Assembly: GCA_021018995.1 (NCBI GenBank)
Contig: CM037596.1
Span: forward strand, 7,577,501-7,641,500
Source of the DNA: Chloranthus sessilifolius
Lineage: Eukaryota; Streptophyta; Magnoliopsida; Chloranthales; Chloranthaceae
DNA length: 64,000 nucleotides
Direction of reading: 5' to 3'
Every line of letters begins with the position of its first letter. Positions within the stretch are counted from its first letter, which is position 1. Made by a program: the position numbers and the translations under genes. The notes below the pieces were generated by a model. It was given only the letters and a program-made list of their open reading frames with translations, was not told where the DNA came from and ran no database searches. Below, piece by piece: positions 45,948 through 58,780 of the stretch.

Positions 45948-46705
45948 ATGTACCTTACAGGTTATGGTTAGGAGAACATGCAGATTATGAGAGACTCAAA
46001 ATTTTCGGGTGCACGGCCTACTACCACGTCAATGAGGGGAAGGTTGACGCGAGAGCTAAGAAGGTAATATTCTTGGGGTATACAGCAAGTGTAAAAGGTT
46101 ATCGTCTTTGGTGTGTGGAGGATTCTAAGTTCATAATCAGTAGGGATATTATTTTTTTATGAAAACTCTATGGTAGCTTCTTCGAAAGCTACGGTGCCTG
46201 GTGATGACGGTATTGGGACTTCAAAGTCTCAAGTAGTTGAGATAGAACTTAAAGACCAATCAAGTTCTAGTCGTGTTCAAGAGGAGGATCATGGAGACAC
46301 TCACGATGAGAGTGATGATGAGCTTGAACATGAGGCAGTTAACCAAGAGAATGTACAAGTACTGGATAGTTTGGCTTTCACTAGGCCAAGGCAAACATAT
46401 AAGAAAGTTCAGAAGCTGGGGTCAGACAAGCCTTTGAGGCACTATGGGCAAGTGAAGTTGGTCGAGTACGCACTCTCGATGGATGATGAGTCAATCACCT
46501 TCAAGGAAGCTATTCGAGACAACAATAGTAAGATTTAGTTGGCTACGATGGAAGAACAAATGGAGTCTCTTCGAAAGAACTAAATATGGGAGGTCGTCCC
46601 ATTGCCCATAGGAAAAAAAGCTATTGGTTGTAAGTGGGTGTACAAGAAGAAAGAGGATCCTTCCGAGCTCGATGGTACAAGGTACAAGGCAAGGCTAGTT
46701 GTGAC
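45948..46705 (+). pseudogene. Copia integrase end to RT start remnant
   Basis: After the solo LTR the copia reading resumes with the integrase C-terminal part (LRIFGC-type motif as LKIFGCTAYYHV, KKVIFLGYTASVKGYRLW). A variable acidic linker follows (46170-46538), then the reverse transcriptase start (GCKWVYKKKEDPSE, RYKARLVV). Interrupted at 46705 by the GC-rich insert. Fossil. Confidence 0.75.
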
Positions 46706-47693
46706 GGAGGTACGCAATATGGCTACCCGGGCCATCCGCAGCACCCCTCGAGCCGCTTGTACTTCGCGTAGAGGCAGTGGAGACTTGGTGCCTGGGGCAC
46801 GCAATGTGGTGCGAAGAGGGCACGCGACATCTTGGTGTCGAGACGGTACGACATGTGGTGTCATGAGGGCACGCGACATGAGGCCAGAAGGGCCTTGCGA
46901 CGTGGTCGCGCTGTGAGGACGCGACACGGTCGCATAGGGGGTAAGATGCGGGAGTGACACAGCCACAACATGGACGCAATATGGCCAGCCAGGCTAGCGA
47001 TGCAGGGCGTTGTGGTGTGAATAGTAAAGTATGTCAAACCAAGGGATTTGAGGTTCTCTTGTCATTCTGACTGACTTACTATTTTACCCTTATATGGGAG
47101 AAGGGAGCTCGGGAGCTATTTTCCTACACACGTTGCCTTGCGTTGCCAGAGGGGACACAAGTGTCTCCTAGGACTGAAAGGGTGGGCCTAGGACGTCAAC
47201 GCAGTGATGCCGTATAGCACTTAAGGCGAGGTTAAAGTATGACCCGAGCTATGTGTCGCTGTGCATACGGCTGGGCAACTTCACGAGAGTTGCGTGAGAT
47301 TCAATTAAGCACGACAACACGTGGGCCAAGTATGAGCGTGTGCTAGTAATTCAAAACCCACAAGAAGGCAGGCTGCGTGGGACTCAGTTGAGCACACTAG
47401 CACAAGGCACATTGGTGCAAGCGAGCGTGTCGTAAGGGGTACGATACATCAGATGGTTGGCCGCGAAACAGAGGTAACCACGAGGGGGAGTTCGCGTCCT
47501 CTAGGCGAGTGGTATCAGAGCTGATGAAGAGATTAATTGACTTTATTGTATATGGTAGCGAGGCATCGCGCGGGTTAATGGTGTGTCGAAGGACGCCCCC
47601 GCGACAGTTGGTATCAGAGATAGGCTAACTTAGCGCATCGAGTGCTAGGTGCCGCACGGGCTGACACTGCTGGAAGAGTGACCCAGTGACATA
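46706..47693. mobile_element. 988 bp GC-rich insert of unknown family (TSD GTGAC)
   Basis: GTGAC occurs at 46701-46705 and 47694-47698. Copia RT text runs up to the first copy and resumes at the second, so the sequence between is an insertion. It is much richer in G+C than its surroundings and has repeated cacgcgacat and acgcaatatggc words. It carries TGGTATCAGAGC (47510-47521) and a variant at 47609-47620, both like tRNA-Met primer sites. Its ends are ggaggtacgc and gtgacata: neither TG...CA nor inverted repeats. Frames in it show no known protein. It may be a non-autonomous LTR-derived element or a partial copy. Confidence 0.6.
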
Positions 47694-47921
47694 GTGACTA
47701 AGGGGTTTGCACAAAGAGAGGGAGAAGATTACAATGAGATCTTTTCTTCGGTGGTGAAACATACTTCTATTCGGGTGCTATTGAGTATTATTGCTCATGG
47801 TGATCTTGAGCTAGAACAATTCGATATCAAAACAATCTTCTTGCACGGAGATTTAGATAAGGAAATCTATATGCATCAACCTGAGGGCTACAAGGTTGAG
47901 GATAAGGAACGTCAGGTATGT
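47694..47921 (+). pseudogene. Copia reverse transcriptase remnant
   Basis: Continuation of the copia RT domain (GFAQREGEDYNEIFS, EQFDIKTIFLHGDL, EIYMHQPEGYKV), cut by the left end of gypsy element A. This clean stretch places the element in the Tork lineage. Confidence 0.85.
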
Positions 47922-49691
47922 TGATGTGATATTTTAATTATGATGTTTTACTCGCAAGTGCACGAATCGGATTGTATATAGTGGGTGCGGAGTACGAGAT
48001 CGTTCCCACAAGGACTAATTTTGAAAGATCTAAAAAGACAAGTAATTCCAGAAATCCACTAACATCTAACAGTATTCTACCAGTCTTATGATTTAGGTGG
48101 TTTGATGAGATGATAATTACTGACTACAAACTAAAATTTAATTGATAATTCAAAAATAAAGATAAAGATGAAGATACTAAATCCTCCCATCTTTGGTCCA
48201 TTCTTCCCGTAATATAAATCTAAGGATTAAATTATGAGATATACCATTGAAAATAAACATCTTTTATGGAAGATAAATGGTCAAAACCCTGATAGGTTCC
48301 ACGTTGCATCCCTGCAATCAGGACTTAGATGATTTTCATATATAGATCTGGGATCAAGGGCATGGCTCGGCACACTTGATCTTAGGTTCAAATAAAAATC
48401 ATCCCCAAAGTGGGTGAAAATTCTAATAAGAATACCACCATAAATCTGAAATCAAGGGCATGGCTCGGCACACTTGATTTCAGATTAGGGAGTAATTAAG
48501 ATAAAATTACCATTATAGATCCAAGATCCAGGGCATGGCTCGACACACTCGATCCCGAATCATAATCGTAATTATATCCACACGATTAAAGCAAAAAGAC
48601 CATATGACAATGATTGGATAAAATTACCGTCACAGATCTAAGATCCCGGGCATGGCTCAGCACACGCGATACCGGTTAGTGACGGGGATTTCATCCGTTC
48701 ATGATAGCACAACAACCATAAAATAAGATCTCATATTTTAATCCTAAATTTATATTATTAAAAGTGCATCCCTCGGATGGGAATCATTAGATCCCCATCC
48801 CTATGAATTTAGTCACACATATTATAATTAAATGACATAAATAAATAAGGAAGGGAAAATAACATTAATTTAATAAATTAAAAATACCTCAAACTTCAAC
48901 AAAAATTACTTTGATCCAAATGTACGATGATCTTCAGAAACGAAATTAATGCAGGAATAAACTTGAGCAAAAATATAATAAACTGGAGGAATGAGTACTG
49001 AAAAATTAAAGGAACAAAGCTCTCAAAAAGGAATAAATAAAAACTCCCTATTTCTATGTCTAACTATGAAAAAGAAAAGTAAAAAACTAAAACTCTAATC
49101 TCCTATCTCCCTAATTTCTAATTCTCCCTCGAAGTGTTTGAGTCGCTTTAAATAGATTTCCCGTCGCAGAAGTTTCCCCAGCCGCCAATTTAGGGTCGAT
49201 GCATCGACCCTACAAAAGAGGCTCAAAATCAGCTTTAAAGTAGTCAATTCCGTGTCAGACTCTCCTTCTCCTCGATTAATCAACCAAAAGGGTCGATGCA
49301 TCGACCCTCAGAAATCCGTGAATTTCAGCACACTTTTTGTATCAGATAGTACTTCGGTATTTCAGCCATAACGTTCTGTCCCAAACTCGGATGGAGGTGA
49401 TTCTTATGCCGGTGGAAAGCGGACAAAATTATCTACAACTTTTGTGTTTTGACAATTTCATAATTCAGCCGTCTTGAAGGTCTAAATTTAGCCGCAAGTT
49501 GCACCAAGTTCTCGATGACCCAAAGTTACAGTATTTTGACATTATTTTCAGAATTCTTGAGCTGTTTTCCACACTTGGCTTGTATTTACCTGAAACACTT
49601 CAAATCTAATAATTCTCATCAGATAGCCTTCATCGGACAGCTAAATATAGGTATTTAGGGGTAAAATATCATCATATTTTAGTACTCATCA
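47922..49691 (-). mobile_element. 3' LTR of element A
   Basis: 1770 bp, TGATGTGATATTTTAATT to GTACTCATCA. Four near-repeated passages of the form gatcaagggcatggctcggc lie in its left half (48350-48680), and GTCGATGCATCGAC palindromes at 49194-49306. Confidence 0.9.
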
Positions 49692-49704
49692 TACCCCCAA
49701 ACCT
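49692..49704 (-). other. Polypurine tract of element A
   Basis: On the minus strand AGGTTTGGGGGTA directly abuts the 3' LTR. Confidence 0.85.
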
Positions 49705-51890
49705 ACACTTTGTTAGTCTTCGAGCAAAGCAAACTAAAGAAAATAAATGCCCCTTTCGTAGGGAACACGATTGTACTTAGCATGTGCAACAAGCCTTTAA
49801 ACCCCTAGGTGATCCCTAGTGGAGGAGTTGTGTCTCCTGAGGGTTTACAGTGAAGTTACCCACAAACTTCAGTACAATTTTGAAATCATCGATAAAATTG
49901 AGTTTTCAAAATATGATTTTGATAACATATATACCATTTAAAACTCAAAATCATTAATCAATTCAATATGCGAATCCTCAATTTTAAATAACAATGTTAT
50001 ACTAATCATACTAGCATCCATTCAAATTAGTCTAATGCTCAAATCATTAGATAACTCATCAATTCATGCTTGAACGTGAAGTGTGTGCATACCCAAACCA
50101 AAATTCATCCGTCTCAGAACTAGTTCAAACGAGAAACCGTCAGACCTGTTGTTTAGACTCAATCCTCACTTTAGGTATACTCTTAAAATAAAATCACTCC
50201 GATGATGGGTAAGTTTTCGCTCACATGTGAGAGATCAATACAAAGTAAATAAAAAGTTCTCACATGATAAATGAAACACGATGCAATCAATGAACAAAAA
50301 TAAATCTCATAAGAAGATACTTGTATATCCTAAGAATGTCATACCAAGTGTCATAAGTATCACATATTCACTCTCTATAAGGCAGTTACCAATGCAAGAT
50401 CAGATCATGAAGGACTTTTTGTAGGGTTGTAATGGGGCTCAGGAAAGGGTAAGAAAGAAAGGAAAGTTGAGATTCAAAATTTCTGAGAAATCGGAAAGGA
50501 AACACCTTTTTTATTTTTCTATTTCTCTTCTTTTTCTTTTCTAATCTCTCACTATTTTTCTCAATATTCTTCTATTTTTCTCAACTTTCTTTTTCTTTTG
50601 AATTTCCTTTTCTTGAAGCACCTCATATTTTTCATTATTTTTCATAATTATTTTTTTCTTTTTCTCCCCCTTTTTTCTTTTATATTTTTGTCATACACTC
50701 TCAGTAAACACCACAACTCAGTAACTCTCCACTTACTCTCTTTTTTTTCACTCTCATCCCTTGTTCCTAATTTCTCAAAAATAAGAAGGGTAAAGCTTGA
50801 ATTTTCAGAAATTGTGAAGGGTTAAAGGTTAACGTGGCTTATCAAAAAATGTATAAAGGTAAATTTTTCAATAGGCTCAAAGGGGTACTAGAAGGATAAA
50901 TTTATATAAGGAGAGATATTTTAAGCACAAACGAGCTAAAGATGGCCTTCAATCATATCCTTAAAAGATGGTAACCTTGCCTATTTGTCTTGAGTAGATA
51001 TACAGTACATTCTAACATAATGATATGAATTTGATTTCATGCAAAGTCACAAGCCAAAATAAAATGTATGAGATTATACAAAGTAATTCGTATTCAAAGA
51101 AAACTTCGAGTTTATGTATTCACTCATCAATGACGAGAAATTAGCTCTAAAGCTCACTGGGTTTAGTCTCCACTAAGAACCTAAGATTCAACATTCAAAA
51201 TAGTTCATCGATTTCTAAGTCTTAGCTTGGTATAAGTGTATAAATTCTAAGCATGAATATCAAAATTATCTATAAAATATCACATTAAGCTTCATCATGT
51301 TAGATACAAGTAATTAGAATATGACATCAGTATTCTCAAAATTAAATTCACATGCATCATAAACTAAAGTTTGAAAACAATCGTAAAATAATGTGCATGA
51401 TGACTTCAAAGATAAAAAATATTTTTTTTTTTTTTTTTTTTTTTTTTGGTACTGTCGATTAATCGACTCAAAGGAGTCGATCGATCGAGAGTGGTAGGTC
51501 GATCAATCGAATCCTTTGAGTCGATTGATCGAGAAAAAGCTAATTTTTTTTTTTTTTTTAATAGAAAAATAAGTGACGAAAAATAGATAATCATACCCCC
51601 AAACCTAAAGATGACAATGTCCGCATTGACTGAAAGAAGTAGCGCACCCCCAAACCTGTTTGAAAAAGTACCTCAACACAAAGATCAGGTGTAGAGAATA
51701 TGTGCATCAAATTGGAACATGACCAAAAATTTATTGAAGGGAATATGGTTACACTATTTTAGGGAATTAAAAAAAAAACAACCTAAACTAAAAAAATAAA
51801 ATGCTAGAAATAAACATGAGAAAAAAAATAAAATAAAATAAAACCTCCATCCTAAAAGAAACAAAACGGAAACTACACAATTGGGTTGCC
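49705..51890 (-). other. Non-coding 3' region of element A
   Basis: No envelope-like frame is visible. It contains C/T-rich tracts (50510-50770), long T runs (51421-51446), a cluster of TCGATTAATCGA-type palindromes (51455-51535) and two further copies of the polypurine motif (51592-51606 and 51645-51657). It aligns by eye with 54151-56130 in element B. Confidence 0.7.
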
Positions 51891-51929
51891 TCCCAATGAG
51901 CGCTAGTTTAAAGTCGATAACTCGACCTT

Positions 51930-52309
51930 GTGAATTGCTCAATCAGGGTGAGCAATTGGATCACTCAAAGGAAGAGTGTCAGAGAATGTAATTGCATTCT
52001 CAAGGAACGGTTTCAATCGTTGACCATTAACTCGAAAAACATTCCCGTGTTTCGGGTTGATAATATCAACTGCCCCATTGGGGAGTATGCGAGATATTTT
52101 GAAAGGGCCACTCCAACGGTTTTAGTTTCCCCGGAAATAGATGAAGTCGACAATTGTAATGTAGAACCTGTTGACCAACAACGAAAGATTTTCGTAGAAT
52201 AGAATGATCATGAACCTGTTTCATACGGTCCTTGTACGATTTAGCACAGTCATAGGCATCAGCACAGATTTCTTCTAATTCATTTATTTGGAAACCCCTT
52301 TGGGCACCA
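51930..52309 (-). pseudogene. Integrase C-terminal remnant of element A
   Basis: The minus-strand phrases [37 protein letters not shown] and [10 protein letters not shown] parallel the integrase end of element B (56193-56560). Fossil. Confidence 0.8.
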
Positions 52310-54137
52310 TGATGTGATATTTTAATGTAATGTTTTACTCGCAAGTGCACGAATCGGTTTGTATATAGTGAGTGCGGAGTACGAGATCGTTCCCACGAGG
52401 ATTAATGTTGAAACATCTAAAAGAGACAAGCAATTCTAGAAATCTACTAAGATCTAACAGTATTCTACCAGTTTTATGATTTAAGCGGTTGATGGTAATT
52501 AATGACTACAAACTAAAATTTCATTGATGATTCACAAATAAAAGTGAAGATGATGATGATAAAGATGAAGATACTAAATCCTCCTATCTTTGGTCCGTTC
52601 TTCCTATAATATAAATCTAAGGATTAAATTATGAAATATTTTATTGGTAACAAACATCTTTTATGGAAGATCAATGGTCAACACCCTAATAGGTTCCACG
52701 TTGCATCCCTGCAATCAGGACTTAGATGATTTTCATATTATAGATCTGGGATCAAGGGCACGGCTAGGCACACATGATCTCAGGTTCAAATAAAAACCAT
52801 CCCCAAGGTGGGTGAAAATTCCAACAAGAATACCACTTACAAATCTGAAATCAAGGGCATGGCTCGGCACACTTTATTCAGATTAGGGATTATTTAAGAT
52901 AAAATTACCATTACAGAGCCAAGATCCAGGGCATGGCTCGGCACACTCGATCCCAGAACATAATCGTAATTAGATCCACACGATGAAAGCAAAAAGACCA
53001 TAACAATGATTGGGTAAAATTACCGTCACAGATCTGAGATCCCAGGCATGACTCGGCACACGCGATCCCGATTAGTGGCGGGGATTTCATCCATTCATGA
53101 TAGCACAACAACCATAAAAATAAAATCTCATATTTTAATCCTTAATTTATATTATTAAAAGTACATCCCTCGGATGGGAATCATTAGATCCCCATCTCTA
53201 TAAATTTAGCCACACATATTGTAAGTAAATGACATAAATAAATAAAGACGGGAAAATAACATTAATTAAAATTACCTCAAACTACAAAATAAATTACGTT
53301 GATCCACACGGATGATAATCTTCAGAAACGAAATAAATGCAGGAAATAAACTTTGAACAAAATTTAGGAATGAATACTGAAAAATTAAAGGGAACAAAGC
53401 TCTTAAAAAGAAATAATAAAACTTCCCTATTTCTAGGTCTAACTATGAAAAATAATGGCTAAAAACTAAGAACACTAAAAACTAAAACTCTCTAAAAAAA
53501 CTCTAATTCTAATCTCCTACGTTCTTCTAATGCTGAAAAAGATATATCCTCTCCGAAGTGTTTGAGTCGCTTTAAATAAACCCCGTCGCGCGGAAGTCTC
53601 CCAAGCCTACTTTTCCGGGTCGATTAATCGACCAATGGATGTCGATGCATCGAGCCGACCAAGAGTCCCAAAAAATAGACTTTTAGTGTCAGATTCGTGT
53701 CAGACTAAAATTCTGGCTCGATTATTCGACCTGTATGGTCGATGCATCGACCCCAGAAATCCGTGAAATTCAGCACTGCTTCTCGGTTCAGACACTGCCT
53801 CAGTATTTTGGCCATAACATTCTGTCCCGAACTCGGATTGAGACGATTCTTACGCCGTTGGAAAGCTGACGAAAAGATCTACAACTTACATGTTTTGACA
53901 ATTTCGTAATTCAACCGTCTTGAAGGTCCAAATGTAGCCGCAAGTCGCACCAAGTTCTTGATTACCCGAAGTTGCAGTGTTTTGACATTATATTCAGAAT
54001 TCTTGTACTGTTTTCTATACTTGGCTTGTATTTACCTGAAACACTTCAAATCTAATCAATCTCATCAGATAGCCTTCATCGGACAGCTAAATATAGGTAT
54101 TTAGGGGTGAAATATCCTCATTTTTCAGTACTCATCA
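52310..54137 (-). mobile_element. 3' LTR of element B
   Basis: 1828 bp, TGATGTGATATTTTAATG to GTACTCATCA. Palindromes GTCGATTAATCGAC and GTCGATGCATCGA occur at 53618-53755. Confidence 0.95.
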
Positions 54138-54150
54138 TACCCCCAAACCT
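54138..54150 (-). other. Polypurine tract of element B
   Basis: Minus-strand AGGTTTGGGGGTA directly before the 3' LTR, identical to that of element A. Confidence 0.85.
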
Positions 54151-56190
54151 ACACTTTGCTAGTCCTCGAGCAAAGCGAACTAAAGAAAATAAACGCCACT
54201 TTCGTAGGGAACACGATTGCACTTAGCATGTGCAACAAGCCTTTAAACCCCTAGGTGATCCTAGTGGAGGAGTTGTGTCTCCTGAGGGTTTACAGTGAAG
54301 TTACCCACAAACTTCAATATATTTTTGAAATCATCGATAAAATTGAGTTTTCAAAACATGATTTTGATAACATATATACCATTGAAAAATAAAAATCATT
54401 AATCAATTCAACATGCGAATTCTCAATTTTAAATAATAATGTTATACTAATCATACTAATATCCATTCAAATTAGTCTAATGCTCAAATCGTTAGGTAGC
54501 TCATCCATTCATGCCTAAACGTGAAGTGTGTGCATAACCAAACCAAAATTCATTCATCTCAGAACCAATTCAAACGGAAAACCGTTGGATCTGTTGTTTT
54601 GACTCAATCCTCATTTTAGGTATACTCTCAAAATATAAAGACACCGATAGTGGATAAGTTTTCGCACATATGTGAGAGGTCAATACAAAGCAAATAAAAA
54701 GGTCTCACATGATAAATGAAACACGATGCAATCAATGAACAAAAATAAATCTCATAAGAAGATACTTGTATATCCTAAGCATGTCATATCAAGTGTCATA
54801 AGTATCACATATTTACTCTCCACAAGGCAGTTACTAATGCAAGATCAGATCATGAAGGTCTTTTTTGGGTTGTAATGGGGCTCAGGAAAGGGTAAGAAAG
54901 AATTGGAAGTTGGGATTCAAAGTCTCTGAGAAATTGGAAAAGAAACACCTTTTTTATTTATTCTATTTCTCTTCTTTTTCTTTTCTACTCTCTTTTTTTT
55001 CTTAAAGCACCTCAGATTTTTCATTCTTTTTCACAATTTTCTTTTTTTCTTTTTCTCTCCCCTTTTTCTTTTTATTTTTGCCATACACTCTCAGTAAACA
55101 CCACAACTCAGTATCTCTCCACTTACTCTCTTTTCGTTCACTCTCATCCCTCGTTCCTAATTTCTCAGAAATAAGAAGGGTAAAGCTGAATTTTCAGAAA
55201 TGGTGAAGGGTTAAAGGTTAACGTGGCTTATCAAAGAATGTAGAAAGGTAAATTTTCAATAGGCTCAAAGGGGTACTAGAAAGATAAATTTATTTGAGGT
55301 GGGGCATTTTAAGCACAAACGAGCCAAAGATGGCCTTCAATCATGTCCTTAAAAGATAGTAACTTTGCCTATTTGTCTTGAGTAGATATACAGTACATTC
55401 TAACATAATGATATGAATTTGATTTCATGCAAAGTCACAAGTCAAAATGAAGTGTATGAGATTATGCAAAATAAGTCGTATTCAAAGAAAACTCCGAGTT
55501 TATATATTCACTTATCAATGACGGGAAATTAGCTCTAAAGCTCACTGGGTTTAGTCTCCATTGAGAACCTAAGATTCAACATTCAAAATAGTTCATCGAC
55601 TTCTAAGTCTTAGCTTGGTATCAGTGTAAAAATTCTAGGCATGAATATCAAAATTATCCACAACATATCACATTAAGCTTCATCATCTTAGATACAAGTA
55701 ATCAAAATATGACACTAGTATTCTCAAAATTAAATTCACATGCATCATCAACTAAAGTTTGAAAACAATCGTAAAATAATGTGCATGATAACTTCAAAAA
55801 TAAATTTTTTTTTTTTTTTTTTTTTTCAAATAAAACAAATAAATGACGCAAAATAATTAACCATACCCCCAAACCTAAAGATGACAATGTCCTCATTGGT
55901 ATTTGAAAAGTATAGCGCACCCCAAACTTTTGAAAAAAGTACCTCAACACAAAGATCAGGTGCAGAGAATATTTGTATCAAATTGGAACATGACAAAAAA
56001 CATATTGAAGAGAATATGGTTACACTATTGAGGGAATAAAAAAAACAATCTAAACTCAACACAACAAAACAAAAAAAAAAAAAAAAAAAAAAACTAAAAA
56101 ATCTTAAATCCTAAACCAAACGAAAACTACACAATTGGGTTGCCTCCCAATGAGCGCTAGTTTAAAGTCGATAGCTCGACCTTGGGAATT
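54151..56190 (-). other. Non-coding 3' region of element B
   Basis: About 2 kb between the integrase end and the polypurine tract, with no envelope-like frame. C/T tracts (54955-55150), a T run (55805-55826), an A run (56069-56092) and an extra exact polypurine motif (55862-55876). Confidence 0.7.
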
Positions 56191-56192
56191 GC

Positions 56193-57920
56193 TCAGTCAG
56201 GATGAGCCAGTGGCTCACTCAAAGAAATAGTGTCAGAGGATGCAATCGTATTCTCAAGGAATGGTTTCAATCGCTGACCGTTAACTCGCAAAACATTCCA
56301 GTGTTTTGGGTTGATAATATCTACTGCCCCATTGGGGAGTATTCGAGAGATTTTGAAAGGACCACTCCACCGGGTTTTTAGTTTCCCTGGAAATAGATGA
56401 AGTCGGGAATTGTAGAGTAGAACTAGTTGACCAACAACGAACGATTTCCGCAGAATAGATTGATCATGAACCCGTTTCATACGGTCCTTATACGATTTAG
56501 CACAGTCATATGCATCAGCACGGAGTTCCTCTAATTCATTTATTTGGAGACCCCGTTGGGTACCAGATTTCAAGAAATCAAAATTCAATGACTTAACGGC
56601 CCAAAATGCTCGATGTTCCAATTCAACCGGGAGGTGACATCCTTTACCAAAGACCAACCGATACGGCGACATGCCAATCGGAGTTTTAAATGCAGTTCGA
56701 TACGCCCATAGAGCGTCGTCTAACTTTAACGACCAGTCTTTACGGTTCGGATTGATTGTCTTTTCTAAAATCCCCTTAAGTTCCCGATTAGAGACTTCAA
56801 CTTGGCCACTTGTCTGAGGGTGGTATGGTGTAGCAACTTTGTGTGTGACACCATATTTCTTCATTAATTGGGTGAACACTTTATTGCAAAAGTGCTTTCC
56901 ACCATCACTGATTATCGCCTTAGGAATGCCAAAACATGAAAACACTTGATCCTTGAGAAATTTGATCACTACTCTGTGATCATTAGATTTACAAGCCACG
57001 GCCTCTACCCATTTCGAAACATAGTCAACGCCGACAAGAATGAACTTATTTCCAAACGAATTCGGGAAAAGACCCATAAAATCGATCCCCCAAACATCAA
57101 ATAACTCAACTTCTAAAATTGGATTGAGCGGCATCATGTTGCGCTTTGAGATTCGGCCTAGCATTTGACAATTGTGACAGGATTTGCAACGTTGATGGCA
57201 ATCCTTAAATATCGTCGGCCAGTAAAAACCACTTTGAAAGATCTTAGCTGCAGTCTTTTTGGAACTAAAGTGACTTCCACAAGCTAACTCATGACAGAAC
57301 GAGATGATTCGTGGTTGCTCAGATTCAGGAATACATCTTCGTATGATTTGATCAGGACAGTATTTGAATAAGTACGGATCGTCAAAAAAATAGTGTTTCA
57401 CCCGAGCTAAGAAAATAGATTTCTCATTCCTCGACCAATGGTGAGGTAATTTCTCGGTGACTAGGAAATTGACAAGATCCGCATACCAAGGTGGGCAATC
57501 AATCCTGAACAACTGTTCATCTGAGAAGTGCTCCAAGATCGGAACAGGCTCGTCAGGTTTCTCAATAATTATTCGGGACAAGTGATCGGCCACCACATTT
57601 TCTGAACCTTTCTTGTCCTTGATCTCCAAATCGAACTCTTGCAACAACAAGATCCACCTAATTAAACGTGCCTTAGCCTCTTTCTTAGCGAACAGATATC
57701 GCAGAGCAGCGTGATCTGTGAATACCACAACTTTAGATCCTAATAAATAGGATCGAAATTTATCCAACGCGAAAACTACCGCCAAAAGTTCCTTTTCAGT
57801 GGTCGAGTAGTTCAACTGGACATCGTTGAGAGTGCGACTCGCATAGTAGATTACATGCGGTAATTTTTCTATTCGTTGCCCTAAAACAGCTCCAATTGCA
57901 TAATCAGAGGCGTCGCACAT
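56193..57920 (-). pseudogene. Element B RNase H and integrase region
   Basis: This open stretch starts in the RNase H domain ([49 protein letters not shown]). It passes through the integrase zinc finger (H..H then CKSCHNCQ, about 57180) and the catalytic core ([37 protein letters not shown]) to the C-terminal domain ([16 protein letters not shown]). Part of a gypsy pol polyprotein, normally cleaved by the element protease. Fossil; this segment is the best preserved. Confidence 0.9.
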
Positions 57921-58780
57921 AATTTTGACGGAAAGCCCGGTTGATTGAATTATTGGAGCTTTATCAATTCGGCCTTAATGGTTTCAAAGGCCGCAAACAT
58001 TTATCATCAAAGATGAATGGGACATCTTTGGAAAGTAAAAGCCGCAGAGCGGCGTGCTATCTTCTTGAAATCTTTAATAAAACGCGTAAAACCGGCGTGG
58101 CCCGGAAAAGATCGATTTTCTTCACTTGGTAGGTGCAATTAAATCAACTTTAGCCTTATCGATCTTGATACCACAGGACGATATGATGTGTCCCAAAACA
58201 ATGCCATCTTTAACCATGAAGTGACATTTCTCCCGATTAAGAACAAGATTCTTCTCACGGCATCGTGCAAGCACTAGCGACAAATGATTCAAACAACGAA
58301 AATCGTTGCCATGTATCGAGAAGTCGTCCATGAAGACTTCCAAGAATCGCCGACCATATCCGAAAAAATACTCAAAGATACATCTTTGGAATGTGGTGCA
58401 TTACAAAAGCAAGCGGCATTACGTCGGTAGGAGAAAGTACCAAAGGACATGTGAAAGTGGTCTTCTCTCGATCCTCCCACAATGACTATTTGGTTATACC
58501 GGAATAGCCATCGAGAAAGCAATAGTACTCATGCCGCCAATCTTTCTAACATCCGATCGATAAACGGAAGTGGAAAGTGATCTTTCCGTCATCAAATTTA
58601 ACTTCGATAATCAATGCACACTCTCCACCTGTTTGAATTTTTGTAGGGACGATATGTTTTCTTCATTCTTAACCCTTTGTGATTCCCGATTTCTTAGGGA
58701 CCACTTGTGTGGGCTGACCTATTCTTGTCGAGATGGGGTATATGATTCCAAGCATCTAAAAGTTTGATTACCTCATTTCG
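57921..58780 (-). pseudogene. Element B reverse transcriptase region
   Basis: The RT active-site text VFMDDFSIHG (the usual YxDD box region) lies near 58310-58340, with CLNHLSLVLARCREKNLVLN and GIVLGHIIS after it. The start of RT (IKLLDAW) is near 58760. This part is broken more than the rest of the element. Fossil. Confidence 0.8.

Larger units (their letters stand above)
41560..47921 (+). mobile_element. Ty1/copia (Tork-like) retrotransposon fossil, 5' part
   Basis: The element runs 5' LTR, tRNA-Met primer site, gag, protease, integrase, then reverse transcriptase up to 47921, where gypsy element A interrupts it. Its 3' part and 3' LTR must lie beyond the window. Protein phrases (GFAQREGEDYNEIF, FDIKTIFLHGDLDKEIYMHQ, HTDVWGPATV) are those of the Tork/Tnt1-94 lineage. 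It is broken, with roughly five or more coding breaks apart from three foreign insertions (44210-45947, 46706-47693, 47922 onward). As the host of all the others it is the oldest layer of the stack. Confidence 0.85.
47922..52309 (-). mobile_element. Athila-like gypsy element A, 3' part (outer element)
   Basis: The 3' LTR (47922-49691), polypurine tract (49692-49704), a 2.2 kb non-coding 3' region and the C-terminal end of integrase (about 51930-52309) lie in minus orientation. Element B splits it at 52309. Its integrase continues at 63909 and runs out of the window. The 5 bases before it are tatgt; the matching duplicate would be beyond the window. Broken fossil. Its left LTR is close to, but clearly different from, those of element B. 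Confidence 0.85.

Noticed and set aside
46580-46979. Three overlapping long frames on both strands
   Set aside because: They come from the GC-rich insert, which has few stops for compositional reasons, and show only C/H/R/T-rich low-complexity text.
48350-48680. CRISPR-like array from repeated gatcaagggcatggctcggc units
   Set aside because: Four to five diverged units recur at irregular spacing inside every LTR of this plant family; it is an internal LTR repeat.
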